DNA of 64,000 nucleotides, from positions 2,728,001-2,792,000 of the forward strand of contig OY725497.1 in assembly GCA_963281255.1 (NCBI GenBank), read 5' to 3'. This DNA comes from Aphrocallistes beatrix (Eukaryota; Porifera; Hexactinellida; Sceptrulophora; Aphrocallistidae). The notes beneath the pieces were generated by a model. That model did not search any database and was not told where the DNA came from. It was given only the letters and a program-made list of their open reading frames with translations. This document shows positions 55,949 to 64,000 of the stretch, piece after piece. How positions within the stretch are numbered: position 1 is the first letter of the stretch; every line of letters starts with the position of its first letter. Made by a program: the position numbers and the translations under genes.

Positions 55949-56060
55949 GTAACGAATTGATTGAAAAAACTGCCAGGCACAGAAATATGATTTTTGGCAT
56001 GTGGGGGTCTTTTGGCTATGGCTCCACTAAGTTCTGACCTCAGACGAAAATGTCTATAAT
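55862..56060 (+). mobile_element. TCCTTACT-family MITE fragment with (AT)n
   Basis: Left terminus TCCTTACTATTAAAACTCGA, then a pure AT run (about 55896-55940), then the family's CTGCCAGGCACAGAAA and GCTCCACTAAGTTCTGACCT words, truncated at about 56060. Confidence 0.8.
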
Positions 56061-56271
56061 TATTAAATAATTTACAAGAGCGCATAACTCGCCATATGAG
56101 ACCTGATTAAAACATAAAGTGTTCTACTCCGTAACGAATTCACATTTTTGTCTGAGGTCCGATTGGAGCTGTGTACAAAATATTCCGGAATGTCAATATT
56201 CACTTTTTTTCGCTTCGCAGTTTCCAATATATTCCGCACAGACATAGCCCACATCTAGTAAACTCACTTCT
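56061..56271. other. Spacer, nothing recognised
   Basis: Short AT-rich interval between two elements, with further words related to the TCCTTACT family (TGTCTGAGGTCCGATTGGAG). Confidence 0.4.
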
Positions 56272-56825
56272 ACGAGGGTCACTCAATATGTTTTGAGCCT
56301 GGAGTAGTTGCTTCCGTTTGATTTTGTTGAAAATTTATAGGATTATTCACCTACCTATTATTATCTTTGACTTTGAGTTTGATTTCAATCGGACAAGTTT
56401 CTAAAATATTGTAATGAAGAAATTGTCTAATTGTATTAGCATCTATGAAAACACAACCACAAGTGTTGAATTGGGATATCTTTGAACATTTATTTATGTT
56501 TTGCAAACGAAATTTAAATATGATAATCATAGAATCCCCCCGGATTGTGAATATATCGCATCATTGATAATATTGAATTATCAAAAGTTTGTTCCCAACT
56601 ATCATTTTTCCATAAAGAGAATAAATAAAATTCCATAGGAAATGGTTTGCAAATGTGTCGGAGTCCACAAGGACACTCCATTATATGTGGCATAATATTT
56701 TAGAAACTTGTCCAATCTAACTCAAAGCCAAATATCAAGTAATAATAGGTAGATGAATAATCCTAGGAATTTTCAACACAATCAAATGGAAGCAACTACT
56801 CCAGGCTCAAAACTTATCGAGTGCT
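56272..56825. mobile_element. mariner-like MITE, second copy
   Basis: Starts ACGAGGGTCACTCAATATG and ends near TTATCGAGTGCTCAATG. Its interior is an inverted near-copy of 31820-32385, including the GGACACTCCATTATATGTGG block. The right end is degraded. Confidence 0.75.
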
Positions 56826-56921
56826 CAATGTTAATTACTACTAAATTTTAAGCAACAATGTTTAATATTTTTGTAAATCTTAGAAATCTCATAGTCATTT
56901 AAATACATACTTTTCGATTTG

Positions 56922-57659
56922 TTAATAAACCGAGCGAAAAAACTGTTCCATATCTTCATAGAAATCAGACAGTACTACTGTAGCAGCGATGTCTCCGGGC
57001 TTTAGTAATGGATCAAGTTTTTTAGCCAAACTGTACCCTTGTCTAGCGATAACGTAATCCTGAGCTAGCAAGCTCTTTGCAGCACAAAAGTCTCCAGATC
57101 CGTCGCCTACGTATATCACTCTCAAACTGGATCTGTCTAGTCCAGTAGATGCAATGTGTTCACTCAAAGTTCTCTCTTTGCACATATTGGAGGGAGATAG
57201 TGGGCAGGTGGTATTCTGATGGAATTCTTCTATCTCAAGCAAACTATCCCCGTTGAAGCTAGCTGGGTTGGTGTAGAGTTTAGAGAAGTAGTTTTCAATA
57301 CCATGAGCCTTCAGGATAGACTTAATGAAGACTGTGTTTGAATCTGAAATTATAATTATTTCTGTTGAAGATTTATCCGAAAGGAATTTTAGAGTTCTTA
57401 ACCTCTGCTCGGGGATTTGAATATTCTGCATATGTGCAACTATTTGATCAGGAGAAAAGTTATCCTTGTGTATGCGTTTAAATAAAAGCCTCATACATTC
57501 GGTCCACCCCATACCCTCATGCCTCCATTTCGAAAAATCATCTTTCATTCCTTTCTCTGGAGATATTCCTTGAATATAAGTATCAGTGTTACAATCTATT
57601 AGGGTGTAATCAAAATCAAATGCGACCAGGGTAGAACTGAATGGGTTAGAGTCGGCCAT
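56922..57659 (-). CDS. PHOSPHO2: PHOSPHO2-like HAD phosphatase
   Basis: 245 aa, one exon, ATG start. It belongs to the HAD superfamily PHOSPHO subfamily (phosphoethanolamine/phosphocholine or pyridoxal-5'-phosphate phosphatases). HAD motif I is VAFDFDYTLIDCNTD with both catalytic Asp residues. Motif II is IIISDSN, followed by the family-typical YTNPASF. Cys/His residues come next (HQNTTCPLSPSNMCKE). The VGDGSGDFCAA block is motif IV, normally GDGxND; here Ser-Gly-Asp replaces Gly-Asn-Asp. A Lys (KRTL/CKER region) serves motif III. The length fits the family (about 240 aa). It is likely cytosolic, with no signal peptide. Substrate choice between PHOSPHO1- and PHOSPHO2-type cannot be settled here. 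Confidence 0.9.
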   Translation of the reverse strand: MADSNPFSSTLVAFDFDYTLIDCNTDTYIQGISPEKGMKDDFSKWRHEGMGWTECMRLLFKRIHKDNFSPDQIVAHMQNIQIPEQRLRTLKFLSDKSSTEIIIISDSNTVFIKSILKAHGIENYFSKLYTNPASFNGDSLLEIEEFHQNTTCPLSPSNMCKERTLSEHIASTGLDRSSLRVIYVGDGSGDFCAAKSLLAQDYVIARQGYSLAKKLDPLLKPGDIAATVVLSDFYEDMEQFFRSVY

Positions 57660-58918
57660 TTGTTTTGAAATGAACTATAGGAAAATATAATCATTAATAA
57701 TCCATTCTAAAAATGGAGTCGACAGACTGATAGTGCAGCTCCATTAAGTGACTCGTAGGACACGAAATGTAAATCTAATACATCTGGAAATATTCATTCA
57801 TTTTAGAATACTAAATTTGAAATTTACATAATGAAATATCAAATACAAGCGCGCTTCGCTTGCTTGAGCTGCGCGGCTTGCAGATATTGTGTGCCCGCAG
57901 AGTCGCCCTATGAGCGCCTGGGAATATCAAAGAAACGGTTGATTGGTTCTAATTCTACTAAGGATTGATGGAATGTCATTTATCTACGGTTAATCATGAA
58001 TTCAGAACTAGAGAAGAAAAATTAGGTTCATGATAAAAGGAATTTACTGAATCAACTAATCCTGAGTGTAATTTATGTAATGTCAATTTCTACTTTAAGG
58101 CTGCCATCAGAAGTAAAATAAACTCATTGAGGGGATGGGAGTGTACTTCCAACAAATTGTGAAAATACCATGTGAAATGTTAAGCTATTTAGTTACTGTA
58201 CCCGTTTTTAGATTTTCGAACCAAGCTGGTGACCGGTTCATATATCCAACCTGAGCCATGATAAGCGGGACGTAGCGTTGAATTTCGCGGGACAAAGCGG
58301 GACGCAATAGAAAAGTACTATACATAGAATATTAAAAAGTGAGACAAAATGGGGAAATTTCATGTAAAAGCGGGACACTCGAGAAAATGAGCTCAATAGA
58401 AGAGTGAAAAAGGCTGGATATCCCGCCAAAAACGGGACAGGTTGGCAAGTATGCCGGTTGAATAAATTTTTTTCAATATAATGTTACTACATTCCTGCGT
58501 TGCCATGGGAAAGCATTTAGTCAGTTGAGGCCATATCTTGGAAATCGTAACTTCCAGCAGGCTTTCAAATTTGATCTTATTATATGGTTGATTTTATTAA
58601 TATGGAAGTGCAGGAAAAGAGATTCTGATGGACGTATATTATTTGTCACTGGTTCGGTTTATAGATTTACTAGAGTATGAAGATGATAGTTAATTTCTTG
58701 TTGTAGTTAATTCGATATAATTATGTGTGTTCGCGTTCAACGAGATCAAATCTGACTGATAGAATGATAATTAAATAATATCAGTGTAAGTGCAAATAAA
58801 ATAAAATATATATATATACGTAACAATAAATAAACATCAATTCTTCCCTTCAAAATAAATATATAACTCAAAATAAATAAAAAGTGAAATGTGGATGAAG
58901 TTCAAATATATACAAATT
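57660..58918. other. Spacer with repeat fragments
   Basis: A TCCTTACT-family tail fragment lies at about 57845-57922 (AAGCGCGCTTCGCTTGCTTG). At 58230-58460 there are repeated AGCGGGAC words ending GGTTGGCAAGTATGCC, resembling hAT-MITE ends. TTCCTGCGTTGCCA at 58492 recurs at about 10617. No gene. Confidence 0.55.
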
Positions 58919-61573
58919 CTAACTGAAACTTGAGTCATCGTCTACATCGCTATTTTGAGTAGAGCAAGCCGTTCCATTCCTACAACCAGACCGGAAGTAA
59001 GAATAAGTGTAGGCACGAGTAATGTTGAACAGATTTTCCAATCCATCTCCACTCAATTTCTTTCTCCTCTGTTTAAGTTTCTCCATCTGCTTCATCGATA
59101 ATTGTATTTTCAAATTCGTCCTTCGTTGCTCTCTTATTCTGTTCATGCGCACCCCGTACGAGGATGCCAGGTGGCGATGCAGATGTCTGCTCCCGCGTTC
59201 TCTCTCCCTACTCCTGCTGCTCGGATGATCACGTCGCTTGGAGTTATTTCTCGAGGCTGAACATTCTCTTGACTCGCCGCGAGTAGCCATTTTGTTGTAG
59301 AAATCAATCCCAAACACAAGTTCGTCGATGAAATTATCAATGAATGAAGGCGTGATAGGGTTGCCGCTGTCACTGTCACCGGAGGATGACGAGCAATGTG
59401 AAGAACCGACTACCCGACCGTCATCTTTATCTTCAGAATGTGTGAAAGGGGAGCCTCTAAGAGATTGACTCACTTTGGAGTGGATGACTTCCTTGTTCAG
59501 CAGAGAAGTGTCCTTGTTTTCAAAGTGCGGGTTGGCTGACACACGCCATTTAACTGGAACCTCTTTAAAAACCAGATTCCTCTTATCTTTACGACGACTG
59601 ATGGGAGGCAAAGTTTGTTTGTCTGTTAAATAATTCAAGTCTCTTTCTTGATAATTCATAATTTCATTCAAAGAATCATTTTCCTCTCCTCTCAGATCCC
59701 TCGAAAACGGAGTGTCGGATACCTGGACGAGTGGATTCAAGTTCAATTTTTGAGATTGTGGAGAAATTGGTTGATCTATAATTGAAATTTGATTGATATC
59801 GGACGAGGATTGCAAGATAGACGGAGTGTTGATAACATCCGTGCTAGGAGAGTTTTGTGTGTATGAAGCATCGTTTGAAAAAGGGTTTATGTTAGATGGG
59901 TGAGATTGTATGAGAGGTGTATTGTTAGAATGGAATTCTGTCGCTGAAGATTTGATAATAGAATGGGACATCCCATTAGGAGATTTTTGAAGAGGAAAGG
60001 GGTTGGAATTAGAAGGAGATCTTAGTATCTGAAATGAACTGGAATTAGAAAGAGATCTTGGTATCTGAAATGAACTAGAATTAGGAGATCTTGGTCTCTG
60101 AAATGAACTGGAATTAGGAGATCTTGGTATCTGAAATGAACTGGAATTAGAAATAGATCTTGGTATCTGAAATGAACTAGAATTAGGAGATCTTGGTCTC
60201 TGAAATGAACTGGAATTAGGAGATCTTGGTATCTGAAATGAACTGGAATTAGGAGATCTTGGTATCTGAAATGAACTGGAATTAGGAGATCTTGGTCTCT
60301 GAAATGAACTGGAATTAGAAGGTCTTGGTATCTGAAATGAACTAGAATTAGAAGGAGATCTTGGTATCTGAAATGAACTGGAATTAGAAGGAGATTTTTT
60401 AACATAGCAAGTAGATTTAGAGGGAGGAGATTGGATAATATCATAGTCTGTTCGACTGTTCCATAAGATAGGAGAAGGGGGAACGGGAGTACTTTTATAT
60501 GAATCGGCTCTTGTAAAAACAAATTGGTCCGATCCAGGAGAGGAGTGGGGTGGCGGAGAGTAGTTCTCATATCCTGAGTTGTTAGGGGCTCTCGTGTAAA
60601 GCTGATCCAAATTAGAGTAAGCAGAGGGTGCTAAGGTGCGAAATGAAGAATAGGGATCCACTGGTTTGGAAGGAGATAGGCAGGGCATTGATAGTGAGAG
60701 AAGAGAGTGATTAGCGAAATTAGAATGGCCAATCAAATAAAGTTCATTTTTAGTTATATCCGTCGGCTTCCTCCTGCCGTGTAGACAGACCAGTCTGTTA
60801 TTCCAACAAGATACGTACAAGTTTGGGAATGTTTTGGGATGAGGAGCGTCCATCATCTCCAGCTCTATGTTAGATACATGGCAGGACCCATGTTCCTGTA
60901 CCTTATACCTATGCACTTGAAGAGAAGGCCTGTTGAAGCGAGGAAACAGGTAGGAAGGGTGAGTAGATATGACACCCTGTGCATCAGGAATCGACATGGA
61001 AAATAGGCGAAGTTTGGTCAGTTGTCTGCTCGCCTTAGGAGGGGCGTGGGAGAGTATAGGCTGTAACGACTCATCCAAGAGGAAAGGAAAGTTTGCGTTG
61101 TTGAGTTTATTGTTCGATGAATGCGATTGGGCTAAGCATTTATTTTCAGAATTTTCTATTAGGTTAATTCTTACTGACTTTGGAGTGACAGCCAAATGGT
61201 ACTGCTGTTCTTGACTGCGGATGCTAGAGAAGGATCTGATAGGTGGGACTGGGAGCTGCTGGTGGAGGGGTGGCTGAGAAACCTCTTCTCTAGGATGTAC
61301 TAAACTATAAGTAAAAGTTTGTTTGAGTTTGTCCCTAGTCTGCTTGTAAGAAGGCGAAGCGTAGAGCTCAGATCGCCATCTATGGAGCGGGGGAGAAGGC
61401 GTATTTAGAGAGAGCGACAGGAGGTTAGGTTGATTCTTGGAGATCTGAGTGTTGTACTCGTCCGAGGAAGTAGATCGAAAGGGGTGAAGAGGAGCATAAG
61501 GTTGTGCCTCTATTAACGTATTTCGACAAAATTTTGATGTAATTTGAGGAAGTGAGAGAATGTGAGGTTCCAT
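58919..61573 (-). CDS. Unrecognised Ser-rich disordered protein with NSSSFQ repeats
   Basis: 884 aa, one exon, ATG start; I do not recognise the family. The protein is rich in Ser, Pro and Asn and appears mostly disordered. Residues about 390-530 hold eleven tandem copies of an 11-13-residue unit, SPNSSSFQIPR or SPNSSSFQRPR (DNA repeats at 60025-60400). Each has an SP and an R-S/P setting that proline-directed or basophilic kinases could phosphorylate, which is inference only. The C terminus has an RS/RE-rich stretch (SSRSRERERGSRH) and a basic helix (QMEKLKQRRKKL), suggesting nuclear location or nucleic-acid contact. Codon usage and the sustained frame outside the repeat support a real gene. 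It could alternatively be the product of a fast-evolving lineage-specific gene. Confidence 0.75.
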   Translation of the reverse strand: MEPHILSLPQITSKFCRNTLIEAQPYAPLHPFRSTSSDEYNTQISKNQPNLLSLSLNTPSPPLHRWRSELYASPSYKQTRDKLKQTFTYSLVHPREEVSQPPLHQQLPVPPIRSFSSIRSQEQQYHLAVTPKSVRINLIENSENKCLAQSHSSNNKLNNANFPFLLDESLQPILSHAPPKASRQLTKLRLFSMSIPDAQGVISTHPSYLFPRFNRPSLQVHRYKVQEHGSCHVSNIELEMMDAPHPKTFPNLYVSCWNNRLVCLHGRRKPTDITKNELYLIGHSNFANHSLLSLSMPCLSPSKPVDPYSSFRTLAPSAYSNLDQLYTRAPNNSGYENYSPPPHSSPGSDQFVFTRADSYKSTPVPPSPILWNSRTDYDIIQSPPSKSTCYVKKSPSNSSSFQIPRSPSNSSSFQIPRPSNSSSFQRPRSPNSSSFQIPRSPNSSSFQIPRSPNSSSFQRPRSPNSSSFQIPRSISNSSSFQIPRSPNSSSFQRPRSPNSSSFQIPRSLSNSSSFQILRSPSNSNPFPLQKSPNGMSHSIIKSSATEFHSNNTPLIQSHPSNINPFSNDASYTQNSPSTDVINTPSILQSSSDINQISIIDQPISPQSQKLNLNPLVQVSDTPFSRDLRGEENDSLNEIMNYQERDLNYLTDKQTLPPISRRKDKRNLVFKEVPVKWRVSANPHFENKDTSLLNKEVIHSKVSQSLRGSPFTHSEDKDDGRVVGSSHCSSSSGDSDSGNPITPSFIDNFIDELVFGIDFYNKMATRGESRECSASRNNSKRRDHPSSRSRERERGSRHLHRHLASSYGVRMNRIREQRRTNLKIQLSMKQMEKLKQRRKKLSGDGLENLFNITRAYTYSYFRSGCRNGTACSTQNSDVDDDSSFS
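60025..60400 (-). repeat. Coding minisatellite, 33-39-bp units
   Basis: Eleven units of AGATCTTGGTATCTGAAATG with AACTGGAATTAG, arranged in higher-order pairs (IPR and RPR variants). Unit-length differences are always multiples of three, so the frame is kept. This is evidence of selection on the reading frame. Confidence 0.93.
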
Positions 61574-61947
61574 AAGCTAGAACGAACAAAATTATCGTAA
61601 AACATATAATTACTCACATTTTTTAGAATACGTATTTGCTAGATATGCATATCCTTAATTTAAAGCCTGGAACACAGAGTTGCACGCGGCCCGCAATTTT
61701 AAGTTAACCCGGCCCGCGGCCCGCAACTAAATTATTCGGCCCGCAAGAAGCCCGCATAAATATTTTTGGCCCGCAAGAAGCCCGCATAAATATTTTTGCC
61801 CGCTTTGTAAGTTATAAACTATAAACATAATAAGTAGACTAAATATTCATGTTTCAAAATGTGCCAAGTCCTGCTCGATGAGCAGCTGCTATAAATTCTA
61901 ATGAACTGACATATTTTGGTGAAAGAAGCGACCTTCGTGAGGTAATA
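61574..61947. repeat. hAT terminal region with GGCCCGC repeats
   Basis: The motif GGCCCGCAAGAAGCCCGCAT occurs twice in tandem (about 61738-61800), with further GGCCCGC words from 61690. Such GCGGCCCGC words are typical near hAT ends, and similar ones occur in the 34861-35450 hAT element. This probably belongs to the 61948-63486 element. Confidence 0.6.
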
Positions 61948-63486
61948 TCAGTCAGGTGTGTGAAAAGTCACGTTCGGATTGCGCGGAAGTGGCCGGACAG
62001 CATAGAACATGTCGAGCCAGTATTCCCAAGATGGGAAAGCGGTGTTGGACTGTGGCACAATAGGCCACGGGATCTTCTTCATCATAATCTGATGCAACTC
62101 CACCATTGATATATATATGTCATACTCTTGCTGCAAGTTGAGCGTTGTATCCCCTAAGTGCATTACAGGTTGGACTTTGTCCCGCATAGTACCAAAGAAT
62201 GATTTTCCTTTTTTTTGAGGTGGTTCTTCTGTTTCTGCCTCGGTAATTAATGGGAGTGGAGATGCTGTTTCACTGCTGGTTTGTGCGAGTGTCTCAAGCC
62301 ATCCAGGGAGGTCTTTCAGTAGATTTCTTTTGAACTTCCTGTCCGCTGGGGTCATCTCAAGACTGTCCAGATCTTCGTGGGTGGCCATAGCGGAGAGCTT
62401 ATAATATGACGGGATTACAAGATTTATTGTTGGACGCGTGTTAAACTGTAGGTTCTCAAAGACACAATTAAACACTTCCGTCACATCTCTGATTTTCTCG
62501 TTCAGCTCTTTGTCGACAGCAGCCAGAAGAGGTAATTTAACCCTCTCAGTTAACTTCTCCGAGAGTTTAGTATAGCTCTCGTGGATGCTGTGCGCACGAT
62601 GGTTAATAGAAGTCCATGGGCGGGTGTTACCTCCATGCTTAATTGAGACAGGAAGTGTTTCTTGTATTCCTGTAGCTTGCTTGACATATTTACAGAGATT
62701 TGCGACTGCGTCTTCATATTGTTTCACTTCGGGAACCTGACGCTGGGTTTCCTTGTAGGCGTCTGCGAAAACTGTGTGTATGCGATGACATATACAGTCA
62801 AGCCTGGGAGAATCTCGCAATCCAGAGACCATGTTGGAGCCTTTGTCAGTAACAACAGGTGCAGAAAAGCTTATCAGGCCGTACTCCTCTGTTATTTGTT
62901 TGAAGTGTCTCAAAATATTGTCACCTGTATGGGAGTCGGTCCCGAAGTGTTCCACCGCTAAGAGACAGTGCTTCAATGTGAAATCCTTACTCACCCAAAA
63001 TGCGTGCACCTCGCAAATGGTTGATGACTGGTTGAAGTATAAAGTATGGCTTCCTTTGTTAACGAACATGGTGATGTGTTGATCAAGGAATGAATCGTAT
63101 TTTGCAAGGACCTCCATCACTCCTAGATAATTACCATTACTTGGAGTTCGTCTTTCCCTCTCAACGGGAGACCCCGTTCGCTAAGAAATGTTATTACAGA
63201 TACCGCACGCTCTATCACTTTGCGTCAATACTGTCGCATAGTCTTCGGCTGGCAATTCTTGGGATCGTGATTGTAAGTTAAATAATGTGTCTAGTTTAGG
63301 AAGTTTAGACGTTTCTTGTTTCTGTTGCTCTTCGCGAAGGTGACGTTCTTTTCTTTTAGTTGCCCCCGACTTGTGAATAGGATGCATTACTGAGAAGTGG
63401 AGAATATATTTAGACTCGAAAAATTCAATGTAAAAGTAGATCACAGGACTAGGCTTGTTTCTTTTAAAGGTGTGCTGTCTATTCAT
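61948..63486 (-). pseudogene. hAT (DUF4371-type) transposase, frameshifted
   Basis: Minus strand. 63486-63181 carries the N-terminal HPIHKSGATKRKERHLREEQ block, typical of DUF4371 hAT proteins. After it, FLSERGLPLRGKDE lies in one frame and GNYLGVMEVLAKYDSFLDQHI in another, so there are at least two frame changes between about 63200 and 63120. 63120-61948 is an open 390-codon stretch with the catalytic-core VVTDKGSNMV (hAT 'TDxxxNM' block) and CICHRIHTV (hAT C-x-x-H). The final hAT dimerisation motif is not evident; the frame ends EYWLDMFYAVRPLPRN. It is a decayed transposon gene, not a host gene. Confidence 0.85.
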
Positions 63487-64000
63487 TGTATCATTGTTAT
63501 TGCTTCACTGTTCAAAATTAATTAACCTTATCATTGTTATTGCTTCACTTCAAACTCGATTAAACAATCATTATCATTGTTATTGCTTCACTACTCAAAC
63601 AATATAATGTAACAAATTTCTAATACAAATATTACAGCTTTGTATAGGCCCCCGGGCGACCGCCCCATCCGTCCCCCCCCTTAATCCACCACTGCTCACA
63701 GTATAATAACCAAGGATGTAGTAATAGCCCAATGGATTAATAAACGATCAGCTTAAAATAATTAACCATGTAGAATAGACCTTATTACCAGCAATATAAA
63801 TATGGCATCAAAGTACGAGGGGATATCGTAAAGTTTTAATTATCACCCGGAGGTTATTGAGCTATGTCGATGACATTTTGTCAGTGTAATCACTGGTCCT
63901 TAAGCCCATCATACACGATGCAACTTTGTTGCATGCAACTATTGCATACAACTTTGTTGCATGCAACAAGTCAACATACACAATGCAACAATGTTGCATG
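63487..64000. repeat. Spacer; TTGCATGCAAC repeats at the right edge
   Basis: GTTATTGCTTCACT with ATTATCATT recurs three times (63490-63600). From about 63915 to the edge, GATGCAACTTTGTTGCATGC and related palindromic words repeat. This looks like the subterminal part of another element that continues beyond the window. Confidence 0.6.

Noticed and set aside
60022..60570. Repetitive frame with HFRYQDLL units
   Set aside because: An alternative frame of the NSSSFQ repeat, produced by the minisatellite.
1..64000. tRNA or rRNA genes
   Set aside because: I saw no convincing cloverleaf, A/B box pair or rRNA-like block on either strand by eye; a covariance scan would be needed to exclude them.

Overview
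This is an animal (invertebrate metazoan) nuclear window, not a microbial one. It carries animal genes (a kinesin-3 motor, TOMM20, a focadhesin-like protein, an ERK5-class MAP kinase, a PHOSPHO2-like phosphatase), GT-AG introns, AT-rich spacers with microsatellites, and a very dense load of eukaryotic transposons. I cannot place the lineage. Most host genes are single uninterrupted open frames, including a 1,731-codon focadhesin-like gene, while the kinesin gene has several introns. There is one 200-N assembly gap (25268-25467).

Layout. 1-4691 (minus): kinesin-3 gene, running off the left edge, with a hAT-type MITE in its largest intron. 4692-11719: intergenic, mostly MITEs and fold-back elements. 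11720-12190 (minus): TOMM20. 12680-17875 (minus): focadhesin-like gene. 18511-25084: a complete 6.57-kb MULE-like DNA transposon. It has inverted terminal arrays of 185-bp repeats, a 10-bp target duplication, an N-terminal 2A (StopGo) peptide spliced onto a transposase, and a C-terminal OTU protease. 25468-29528: a near-identical second copy of the focadhesin 5' part and its flank that lacks the MULE; this looks like the other allele left unmerged.

29529-32400: MITEs and fold-backs. 32430-42374: a four-level nest. A Penelope-like element on the minus strand (with GIY-YIG and a hammerhead ribozyme core) was split by a Ty3/gypsy element with TSD GTAG. The gypsy 5' LTR was split by a second, diverged MULE, and that MULE carries a hAT deletion derivative with TSD CAATATGC. 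42375-46695: MITEs, one fold-back, otherwise empty.

46696-48777 (minus): ERK5-like kinase whose DFG motif reads NFN, a possible pseudokinase. 49187-52414: inverted-arm element around decayed gypsy fragments. 52456-53587: nested pogo-like elements. 53634-55490 (minus): RlaP-like nucleotidyltransferase. 56922-57659 (minus): PHOSPHO2-like phosphatase. 58919-61573 (minus): unrecognised, largely disordered protein with eleven NSSSFQ repeats. 61948-63486 (minus): decayed DUF4371/hAT transposase.

The best candidate for something new is the 2A-MULE-OTU transposon: its single-polyprotein plan, its 185-bp terminal arrays, and its presence/absence in two almost identical flanks, which suggests recent mobility.
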